Assembly (NCBI GenBank): GCA_029216955.1
Contig: JANAVB010002199.1
Span: 12,662,585-12,726,584 of the forward strand
Length of the DNA: 64,000 nt
Source: Iris pallida
Lineage: Eukaryota; Streptophyta; Magnoliopsida; Asparagales; Iridaceae
Direction: 5' to 3'
In this document: one piece after another, positions 1 through 10,641 of the stretch
Numbering within the stretch: position 1 is the first letter of the stretch
How the letters are laid out: each line of letters begins with the position of its first letter
Program-made: the position numbers and the translations under genes
Notes under the pieces: model-generated
What the model saw: the letters and a program-made list of their open reading frames with translations, nothing else
Databases searched by the model: none
What the model was told of the DNA's origin: nothing

Positions 1-202
1 CTCTGGTACATTTATGTTATATGGATTTGTGGATTATGGTGATCTTATCCTTCTGGGAACGTTATATAGATGCTGTGATTATGCACATTCATATTTATCT
101 GGTTAGTTTTCCCTAGCTTGGTACAGCTTACTTCGTCTTGTCTAACGACGAAGGCTGGGCGTGTCCGACTCGTGTTCGATTATTCCGGAGCAGGTCGTGA
201 CA
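1..202 (+). mobile_element. 3' end of a forward-oriented LTR (fragment)
   Basis: The fragment ends in GGTCGTGACA at 202, the same terminal motif as the LTRs of the complete element at 19834-30115. It is preceded by GACGAAGGCTGGGCGTG, which resembles the corresponding subterminal part of those LTRs. The sequence to its left is outside the window; in the second copy it continues back to about 36950. It abuts a reverse-oriented LTR directly. Confidence 0.6.
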
Positions 203-639
203 CAATCCAAGCTGCTGATGAGGATGTGTAACTGAACTGGAGTGATGTAATCCTATTTAAAACAACCACAAGTCATAACATGGTCTAACATATCATAAGG
301 AATGCCTATAATGCAATTCTACATGATTCTAGTCCCTTCTAGGTCAAAGTCAACCCATGGTCAACTCTGGTCAAACCTGGTCAACTAGTCCGTTTACTAA
401 TTTTTAGGTCATACACAAGTTTTCAAGTCATTCGGAGTTCGTTTGAGTCGATTTGGATCAAATTTGACCCAAAGTTGACTTTTGTCAACTTGGTCAACTT
501 GTCGGCGAATTCGACCAAACTAGACTCCTTATGACGATCCTAATCTGTCCCAACACTCCCTATAGTCATATCACAAGTAACATTATATTACCTATATATA
601 TTCATCACAAGTAACATAGTTATACACACACACACACAC

Positions 640-703
<64 letters not shown>

Positions 704-1005
704 GAAAAGAAGAATGGTGTGTGGTGGGTGTATGAGTGTCGAAGGGCTGCTGGTTTGAGTCACAAAACTGAGAAGAAATGTTAAGAATATATCTACAAGA
801 GTATACTATATACAAATATACTACAGTCAATAGAAAACTATATATAAATATATATACATATAGGCATATATATGGACATATGCATGTACACATGTATATA
901 AAGGAATGAGGGTCGATCTCGAACCTGGAATGAATTCCCAGATCTGGGATCAAGGCCTCGACGACCTACTTCTAACATATATTCACAAATAGATATAATA
1001 GGACT

Positions 1006-1055
<50 letters not shown>

Positions 1056-2824
1056 ATATACAATATGTAGAAAACACCATAAATGCATATAATGGCTAGA
1101 AAAATATGAATTAAACCCAAGAGTCAAATCCCACAAGTCCAAAACAGCGTTCAATAATCAAAAACTCAGAAATTATCACATATAATCCCAGAAATCAAAA
1201 TATCACAAATTATTCAAATTCAAATGTCAAGAAAACCCAATTTTCACAATTCGACCCCAAAACGCAAAATATTTCAAATCAACTCACGAAACTTGGCAAA
1301 TACGTTGGTCTCGACACGTGGGACGTGCTCGGGTACTCTCGTGGTCGAAATCATGTTCGTATCGTGTCCAGTGAACGAGTATCGGAAAACCCGATACGCG
1401 CGTGAACCGAATCAATGCGAACCCGATTTCTCGCTCATTTTCGATCCAATTCTCGTGAAACTTCGCGTACACCTGGGCGTACACATCCTGGACCTACTGG
1501 CCGAGTTAGCGTACGGCCACGTGTCGTGTCTGACACGTATGTGAGGCGTATCCGTGTGCGGGTATGCGCGCGTGCACAGTCCCGTGCACAGCGTCGTGCA
1601 CGTGTGTCGACGAGTCTAGGGACTCGTGTGTTCCACCTCGTGTCTCATGTTCGTGTCCTAGGCTAGGGTAGGTATAGGGCTACACGTTGGACACCCTGAA
1701 TCGTGTCGTGTCCCACGCGAACACCGTGTCAGCGGCGGCTAACCCACGCGCGCACGTATGGCCGATCAGTGCGATCGAGATTTCTCCCTCGTTTCTCGAC
1801 GAAACTTCACAAAACTTTGGGAGCGTGTTCTCAGACACGACCCCCACCTACACGTCAAATTTCATGCGACCACGTAGCCTGTGCATCAAAAAATTAATCC
1901 CGAGCAGCAGGGCACGCGCGCGGCCTGGCGTGCAGCGCGTTCGTGTCCTGTTTGGACACGGACACGAGTCAGATTCGTGTCGAAACTTATGGGGTCGTGA
2001 TCCTCATGTATAGGGATACCAGAATATATAAAAAGATTCAGCAAAAATCAGGATTAAAAACCATTGCGATATTTCATCGAACACCTACATATAAAAACCG
2101 ACACGTGTCCGATACGGACACCAAACGAATACGAAACTGGACAAAAATGAACCTACAGGTCGAGGGTACCTAGATGCACACTAACATGAAGAATAATCAA
2201 GAGAAACAATGCTAGAATAGGATTTACCTATTGAGAGTCAAAATCTCAATGTAAAAGACTCCTCGAGCGCTCCAACGATCGAGTACCTCCAAGCAAACGC
2301 CTCCACAACCTTGCTAGCAATGCTCCAGCAAGATCCTCTCCTTCTACAAGTACAACGGACTTCGTTTGGGGAGAAACGGACTCCGGATGAAAAGTTAGAA
2401 TTTTTTTAGAGTGGAGGCTAGGGTTTTCTCTTGGAGGCTAAAGACTTCTACACAAAGAAGGGGGCTGCCTATGGCCGGCCCACTATAGGGGGTTAGGGTT
2501 AGGTTAGCACATGGGACTAGGCTCCCTAAGTTACTAATAAAATCCAAGTCAAAAGGCTTTAAAAAGGCTAACTAGAAAATGACTTAAAATTCATTTAAAT
2601 CATTTAAAAGAATAACTAATTAATTCTAAATTAAATTCTAAATGATGAAAACTAATTCTAATTACGGCATTAGGTTTATAGTCATGGTTGGCTAAGTTAA
2701 TCCCATTAAGACTACTCAAACATCAAACCAAACCACATATCATCACATGAACTCAATAAATTAATAAAATAATATAAAATTACAAAATGACCAGAATACC
2801 CTTAAATGAAAAGTGGGTGTGACA
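203..2824 (-). mobile_element. Reverse-oriented long LTR, truncated
   Basis: Read on the minus strand it begins TGTCACACCCAC at 2824, a typical plant gypsy LTR start. It shows the same succession of segments as the LTR at 33412-36949: a leader with a CTTTTCATCCGGAG block (about 2380-2400), a CpG-rich zone full of CGTGTC/GACACG (1310-2130), two (TA)n arrays (about 644-697 and 1011-1047) around a 320-bp spacer, and a GTCAA-rich zone (336-510). About 1 kb of its far end, present at 33412-34420, is missing and replaced by the forward LTR end at 1-202. No coding sequence was found. Confidence 0.65.
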
Positions 2825-3177
2825 ATAATAGGCTTGTATATTATGTGTCTTGTTACGTCTCTCTGAGTACCTGCTGATCTTTCCAGGTTATTGTTGGTTT
2901 CCTTCCAGGTTATTGTTAAGATCTGATATAGGCATAGTAGGAGCTACGTCTTCGGGATCTTCATGTATCATTAGTGGATGCCTTCTTATATGTTCTTATC
3001 TAGTTATTTCTTTTCTTAGTTCATAGTTAGTGTTGTGGATGATGTTATTATTATTACATAGACATGTTCTAAGTTACACAGCTTATACGTATTTTAGTCG
3101 GACTAGAGTCCGGTTAAATACATAACTGGCATGTTGTCGTATCATAGTCCTACGTATTTTGAGACTAGGACGTGACA
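2825..3177 (+). mobile_element. Probable LTR 3'-terminal fragment
   Basis: This short AT-rich piece ends GGACGTGACA at 3177, resembling the 3' ends of the other LTRs here. It contains a small GGACTAGAGTCC palindrome. It may be the remaining end of an LTR into which other elements inserted. The assignment rests only on the terminal motif and composition. Confidence 0.35.
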
Positions 3178-4294
3178 TTAGGACTATGGAAAAAAACATA
3201 CTACTATCCTTTCCAGATTACAACTTTCTCTTCCAGTTGCAAACTAACAGAACAAGTAATTGCAAACAGACATAATGGATTACAATTAGAAAGGAGAAGA
3301 ATATATAAATAATAATTCTTATTATTGGGGTGGAAAAGACAAACATTGCTCAAAACAAGATTCGGCTGTCGCGATCTGCTCTCAGGAACCAGAAAGTTCA
3401 GAAATGACTTCTAGAATGCTCATGGTCAACTTTGTGACTCGAACGGACTACCTGGAGGGGGCTCTATTTATAAAGAGGAATGAGACTTCACTTCTTATCC
3501 TATCCAATGTGGGACTAAAATATGAATACTTAAAAATGAGTTTGGTATTTTAGATCATCCCATAATCAACGGAGTCGTGTGCCAGTTTGTGCCTACTACC
3601 ACGCACGTGCCCGTGCATACACGACCGCCACTTTGAGCCCTTGAGCCCGTGTCCGAATTCGATCGACAAAAATAACATGCTTCCTTGAGGAGTTAATCAT
3701 TTTTTCTTCTAGGAAAACACCACCACATGACACCCACATGTGCCCCCATCACATCCTATATGCACTCCTCAACACATGCAAAATAATATTGAGATACCCA
3801 CTTAGTGGTGTAGCCGATGTACACTAGTCCAAAGGCAAAAACACCAATATGTATAATTGTTAATTAATATAAGCCTCAACTTTTCCTTCCACTTTTAGAG
3901 GGATTGAATTTCTTTGGTTACGAGGAAAAAATAATCCCTCCACTTTTCCTTCCTTCCCCTTTTTCTTTCATACCAATAATAGAAAATGAATCACTTCCTC
4001 CACTTTCCCCTCCTTTATTTTCCTTCCAGCTACTTTTCTCTCATACCAAACACACTCTTAAAGATGATTATATCAGCTAATCATTAATGCAGTTTGTCTT
4101 TACAAAAAACAAGATCCTTCCCATTGAATTCAAATAATATATTAATTTTAATTGAACTATTATTTAGATTGGATTGGATTTTAAATTGTAGATTATATTA
4201 GATTAGATTTGAATTACTTTTTATTTGGCTCAATTATAGTATATTCAAGATTTGCTAAATTTTAATTTGCATAAGATTTTATTGGAATAAAAAA
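3178..4294. other. Non-coding intergenic stretch
   Basis: I see no gene here. It holds an snRNA-type promoter motif pair on the minus strand (3465-3515), a short CACG-rich patch near 3575-3640 and a pyrimidine-rich stretch (3865-4050). Confidence 0.6.
3465..3515 (-). promoter_or_regulatory. snRNA-type USE + TATA pair
   Basis: On the minus strand GTCCCACATTG (3505-3515) matches the plant snRNA upstream sequence element RTCCCACATCG with one mismatch. It is followed 32 bp later by TATAAATA (3465-3472). In plant U-snRNA genes that spacing class is associated with RNA polymerase II transcription. Transcription would start near 3440 and run left. I do not recognise a known snRNA or snoRNA downstream. 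Similar GTCCCACAT..TATA units also occur in plant repeats. Confidence 0.4.
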
Positions 4295-4569
4295 GGGGTA
4301 ATTAATGTTTAGACTCTGAATTTTATATCAACTTAGAGTTTAAGTCCTAACATGTCCAATTGGAGAGTTTGGACCATGAATTTTTTATTTATTTCTTTTT
4401 TTTTCATTATGCCCTTCCTCCCAATGCCCGAGAATAAAATTTTCTATATAAATGGAGGGTATAATAGGAAAGATTGGAAAAAAATTTAGGGCCTAAACTT
4501 TTCAGTTGGACACGAAAGGGTTTAAACTCTAAGCTGGTATAAATCCAGGGTCTAATCTCTAATTAGCCC
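4295..4569. mobile_element. MITE with long terminal inverted repeats
   Basis: The left end (GGGGTAATTAATGTTTAGAC) and the reverse complement of the right end (AGGGCTAATTAGAGATTAGAC region) align over roughly 80 bp with mismatches, including a shared CTTAGAGTTTAA block. Size is about 275 bp, AT-rich and without coding capacity. The flanks are A/T runs, so the target-site duplication cannot be defined. A non-autonomous DNA transposon fits; the superfamily is not assigned. Confidence 0.7.
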
Positions 4570-5339
4570 TAAAATATAGTCATAGTTACAATAATTAAAT
4601 TATGGTAGGCTAGAAGTTTAAATATAAAAGTATTATTCAAGAGAATATTTAAACAGAAGATTTAAAAGAGACTACATGATCATATCATCAAAGAAAAACA
4701 GGAAAAATAAAAGTAAATTTCAAATGATGTAGTTAGTGTACAGTCCAATATTTTATTTATTTTAGTTATTAATTGCATCTATTTTTTATGGCAGTAAATA
4801 TGGAGTGAAAATATTATGTATACATAATCTATATAACAAAGCAAATTATTGTTTCTCGTAAAAACAAGTCACAACTAAAAGTTGCGACAAGCATGAGGTG
4901 GCTTCGACAGTATCTTCTATTAAAATAATTTAAAATTTAATAAAATATTGTTAAATAATATAAATAAGAAATAATGTTTAAAATTGGATAAATAGTACAA
5001 AATATTAAAAAAAAGTTACACATTGAAATAGACATTTCCTTTCTACTTTGAGGCCTTAGTTTACAGAATCATGAGATTGATAAAAAATTAATTATTTTTC
5101 TATATTTAGATGCCAAATAAATTAAAGAAGAAAGAAAAATTTTAAAAATTATGGAAGAAAATGATTATATCCATCCGAACAAAGAATTATTTTTTCGCAT
5201 AAAATATTTATTTAATTTTTAATTTTTTTTTGACATTTTCAAAAAAAAACAATCAGCAAAAATTATAATTTTCCATGAAATGTTAATGAATTGATTTCCT
5301 TTCTCTCCAATTCGGGAACCAAACTAGGCCTTAATGGAA
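4570..5339. other. AT-rich upstream region of the E2 gene
   Basis: This is very AT-rich non-coding sequence with poly-A/T runs. No gene and no convincing TATA box could be assigned to the downstream transcript. Confidence 0.5.
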
Positions 5340-5501
5340 ATAAATCATTTTAGAGAGCATCTCTCCAAAACCAAAGACTCCAACTTTTTCCATCTCTAAA
5401 CTCTAGGGTTAGGGTTTCCAAAAACTCTCTCTCTCTCTCTCTAGAACCTTCAAATCCATTTTAGGGTTTTCTTTTCTCTAATCTCTCTCGATCTACTGGC
5501 C
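5340..5501 (+). promoter_or_regulatory. 5' leader / proximal promoter of the E2 gene
   Basis: Directly upstream of the start codon lies a pyrimidine-rich leader. It contains a telo-box-type motif (AGGGTTAGGGTTT, 5405-5417), a (CT)n tract (about 5425-5442) and a second TAGGGTTTTC (about 5461-5470). Telo-boxes and CT tracts near the start are common in plant housekeeping genes, including genes for mitochondrial proteins. The transcription start cannot be fixed from sequence alone. Confidence 0.55.
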
Positions 5502-8500
5502 ATGGCGTCTAATCTCGGTCGGCTGGTTCGTCGCCCGCTCGCTGTAAGTTCTTGTTCCTCCTAATCTTCCTGATAATGTTTGTTGCGTTAGTTATTAGGG
5601 TTATGAATGATGAATCTTTGATTTTGGTGGATACGGTTGCTTAGCAATGTTGATTTTATGGGAAACGAGATGGACACGGAAACATTGGTTTTGGCGTGGC
5701 CTAGTGCATTGTGTCCGTGTCCTTGTCGTGTACGCCACGATACAGACGCGGCACCTGTTCCTGGAGTGGCCTTGCGTCCAACTTTTTTTCGAGAGCCCAC
5801 GATGGGAATAAATTCCCCCGTTAATGGTAAATAACGAAACGAGCACGGTTGCATGTTCTGCGGACATGGAAAACAACCATTTTGACGTGTTGGTGCGTAC
5901 TATTTTACAAGCTTCTTTTTACATAGATTTGGGCATAACCTTAAAAGTTAGCCGCAGTTCCGAAATGTTGATCTTTTTTCCTGCTCTTTTCCTGTTTAAG
6001 AAAATTGAATCGTGGAGAAAGTTATAAAATAAACTTAAGATATGGGTGTTATGGGAAACTGCCACACAGTTTTCGTCAATCTAAATCTAGTTTTGTTAGA
6101 TAGAGAAACCAACGAGCAATCGGAAAGTTCACATTTCCTGGTGGATGGTACCTTGAAGGCCACTTGGCTACACAGTTAGTCAAATGGGCGTTTACCAAGT
6201 GTCTGTTTCCGGAACAGGCACAGGCGGGTGGGCGTTCACGTTTGATTAATGTAAGACTAGCCAAACAACTGTCTATTACATTTCAGCTCCAAATGGGCTC
6301 TCAAATAAAAAGTTACTGTGTAACCATACTAGCCATTGAACTAGAAACACCATGGGGATTAGTGATGGTTGAGTTATAGTCTAAGACATAACCTAACACT
6401 TTGGATCCTTGGAACTTATCAATCTGGGATGCTCAATTGATTCATTGCCAGTGAGATTGAACTGGTGCTCGGGTGGATGCTGCGTGAGTTCTCTCCCGGT
6501 TACTGTCTAACCCACGACTAGTTGTGTATTTGAAACCTTCTCTCCCTACTAGCCTCTACCATAATCTACATGCATGTTCTCCTGTTTCATACCGTACCAT
6601 CGGCTATTCGGGGCCATAGAAATTTGACTAACCATGTCTTACGCAATAAATACCAGTTTGTTTTTGCAAAATCTTGTACAAGATTAACATTTTATGCAAG
6701 TCATGCCTGGACTTTGTGCATCGAGCTAAATTAGTTTGAGTTTGAGCTTTTAATGGCTACATTTCAGGGGACACTGTAATTTCCCCTCCTATGCGTTAGA
6801 TTTCCCCATTATGAAGGTACTTGCTAGGTGTCTAAAATGCATTGTGAAATACATGGAGCTTAGTCAATTTGTGGTTGATCAAAATAACTAGATAATCTCG
6901 GTAGTTGAAGGAAGCATTATCCAAACCCATTGATCCACCACTTGTTTATCTTCATGGAACAATATGGATGGCGACAAGGTATTTTGGAATGATGTAAAGA
7001 CTTGATTAGTGAAGAAGGATATTACTACAACCTGCTGATGGCAATTTGCGGAAGGGTTTTTCTGCATTGTAGCACAACTGGTGAATGTTCCCTGAGTAGG
7101 AGTTAGGGGCAACATTATTCGTAAGCAGAGGTCTTGTTAACTGTTATTGTCTACATGCTTCCTTATTTACCATTTAATTCCAAAAGGGCAATACTAAATG
7201 TGCAATAGACAAGCAATAACATATTAGAAATAACCCATCTCTGAAATAAAATATTAGTAGTCAGAAAATTATTTTCTGACTCTGTTGGATACCATCCTTG
7301 TTGAGATGGGAGTTCTTTTATTACAATTTTTTACAAAAATGTTTAATCATTTTGCAATTAATATTCCATGAAATATACAAACTAAACCAAATCCAGAAAA
7401 AACACACTGTTTTAAATATCGGCCTAGCCATACCCCGCCCAGAATTCCACCAGAATCGGCTATCTGGACGGTGGTCGAAAAAGACAGCTGATTAGGCGGG
7501 TCTAGGCGGGTTGGCGTCTGCCTAGTAACAATCACCGACTTCCCTAGGCGGCATCCTAGGAGGGGGTTAGCAAATTTTTTGGGTCTAGATTTCATACCCG
7601 TCCCGACCCGAAACTAAACAAACCCATTATCCCAAATCGAGAGAGTGAGAGGATCAAATCGAGAGAGAGCATCGAGAGAGAGCATTGGTTGTGACCTAAA
7701 AAAATTCTCAAATAGTAGCCGGCGAGCAGCAACGAGTGACCAGGCGAACACTGACGAGCAATGTCGACGGTCGACAGGCCAACAACCGACGAATAAGTGC
7801 GTTTTTTTACATATACCAGATATGAGATATACGTTGAACATGTTTTTTTTTCTTTTTGAACACAATCTTGGAGAGAGACAGGGGTACGAGGCTTGAGACA
7901 AACACTTCATTTTTTTTTTGCTTTTTCTTTCATACCAGTAGAGCTGCAAAGTATGTTTTTTTTTTTTCCTTCTTTTTCTTTTATTGAGACTTCGACCTGA
8001 AAACATAAACAAAAAATAATATAAGGATTTGCTATTTATATCTAAATAATATCCATGATTTTGTAAGGGGCCGACCGCCTAGATCTAGGCGGCCGCCTAG
8101 ACGGGCTAGGCGGTGGGTGCTGTCCGATAGTGCTTTTTACAACCTTGGGAAAGCGCACGATGAATATCTTAGAATTTGTATCCTAGCTCAATCAAGCTAA
8201 GCCTTGTAAACTGTTTATTACAGCTATGAAGCACGGTACTCCATATAGGAAGTCGTACCCATACTGGGTACTTATATTCCTTTCGTACTCCTGCATATGT
8301 GCCACATGAGTACCCAAAATTGTATTTATTTTGTATTTTCAATTTTAATTCTGGATACTTTGTGGGTACTTACTTGGTACATTCTGGGTACTTTCTAGCG
8401 CGAACCATTGGATATGACCTTTCTTCAAAATAGCTTTGATACTTTTGTTTTAGGAATCAAAATATTTTTAAACTTAAACTCTACACCATTTTCAGGCTAA

Positions 8501-10600
8501 ACTTATTTGATGATATGTATATAAATTTAGACTCTTAGTTTTACTTACGAAGTCATGAAGAAGCATTACTATCCTTTTGGTTTTTTTATATATATACCAC
8601 CTTACCCCGTGGACTTCTAAAAATTGTCGTATCGACATACCGGGTAAGTACTGTAGTACATATTCTTCATAGATTACAGTTTTACAATTCTAAATAGTGA
8701 GATAATAACTTGTCCAAACACATTAAGCACAAATCACAGTTATTGAGCTAAACAGAACACGAAGTCACATGCTCATATTTGCAAGGTGCATGAAATCGAG
8801 GTATCCATTCCAAAGGAAACAGTGAATGACTCGTCAGACAACATCCAATATGGACCATAAATGTCAATCAGAACTAATTACCGGATTGCTTACTTATATA
8901 TTCAAGTGCATAGAATCACCACTAGTGAAAGGGGAAGAAAGAATAAAAAGGATTTTGTTGGCTGGAGTTAGTACTTAGTAATGAGGGATTGTTGAACTCT
9001 GTCTCTTGCCTAGCTTATATCTAGGTTGTTACCAATCTCGCTAACCTTTGTTGGCCAGTTACCTCGTCCCAGATCTACAATTTTTGTGTATAGATGAAGT
9101 TCCTCGGTTAATTTGGTGTACATGGTACATATTCTTGTTCAGTGTGTAACTCAACGAAAAATGACATTCGCTTTATTTGGTTTTATCTTTGATGTTTATT
9201 AATTATTTTGATTTGAGGGACTAGGGCTATGGCATAGAATCTATGAGGTTTTTGCTTTTTGAAACACTGATTTTTTTTTTTTTTAAATTTGTCATGAACC
9301 AATTTTTATGAGCTTAGCTGAACTTAATCTATTTTGTTTTCATCTTTTTATATTGGAGAAATGTATATAAAAAAGAGAGCAAAACTAGAGCGTGACGAGG
9401 AGAAATAAGTGGAAGAAATATACGGATTCATCAGCAAAGGACATAAAACTTGATGGACCCATTTTAGTTTAATTTGATACTTTGAGGATGAAGGGCATTG
9501 GTTGCCATAACTCTTTCTGCATCCAAGCAGGACACAAGTTAGGTCTGATTTCATTTCCCTTGTGTGCTACATATATCCATCGGGTGAAAAACAAATGCTG
9601 CATCGAACAAAACAGCATAAGTTGTAAAAGGTGTTACCGCAACTAGATGCCGTGTCCAACTCATCATCTCGTTCTGCAAGAAACCCAGTAGTCCGGTAAT
9701 GGCAAAAAAGAGAAAATAGGATAACTATCTTTGGCTCTTTCATACTCAAAATTTATAGCGTCATGTTGAAGTTCCATCTATTGTGCATTTTACTTAGATG
9801 GTCTATCTTCCATGCTCATAAATTGCTGTCTAAGGTACAGATAGTCTCTTATATGTTTTTGTTTCCTCCTTTTGTGGAGAGAGTCATCTATGATCCTTTT
9901 GGTTTGAACTTCATGTACAAATGCTGAATACTTGCATATGATTTGTCATCAACCTGCTCATACTTCAGCACCATTTCCAACTTTACTTTAATGTTGCAGA
10001 CTTATATTCTGTCAAGAAGTTATAGGCAGAATCGGAATTTCAGCCATCATATCTTTTCAGGTCAATTTTGATACTACCTTTTGATTTGGTCGTTATTCAT
10101 ATAAAAATATGATTTCATGAATGATGTTTACATTCAGGTGTCAGTGCTCCGACCAGCACAAAACCAAGGAGGTAGAAACTTTACACCTCATTTAGACATT
10201 TTGAAGTTTTTTGTAGTACTACTTTGCTGTCATTTAGGTTCGTTGTCTTTGTCCTTAGTGAAATCATTCATCTTAAAAGTGCATTGCTTCTGCCTTTACC
10301 GATGATACAGGGAAATTATTGACTATCTTCATAAGGATTCCCCTTATAGGGTATGGAGCAGGCCTTTCTCGTCAGCTAATGGTAATGGTTGTAGTTTTAC
10401 TGTCTTTTATGAGTGATCATCTGAAATTGAAGTTTCACTTAAATTCTTCTTCATAAATACTTTTGGATGTTTTGAAGGTGACCATTTTGATGCCGTTGTT
10501 CCATTTATGGGTGAATCTATAACCGATGGAACTTTAGCAACGTTCTTAAAGAGTATGTAAATTCATTGTTTCTCTCTCTTTCTGTCTCTGTCTCTCTCTG

Positions 10601-10641
<41 letters not shown>

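Noticed and set aside
890..965. tRNA B-box-like GGTTCGAGATC on the minus strand between two (TA)n arrays
   Set aside because: No matching A box or tRNA fold was found, so a SINE or tRNA gene is not supported.
5588..6379. Short frames in intron 1 of the E2 gene
   Set aside because: They lie in an intron bounded by good splice sites, and the exon 1 to exon 2 frame is continuous without them.
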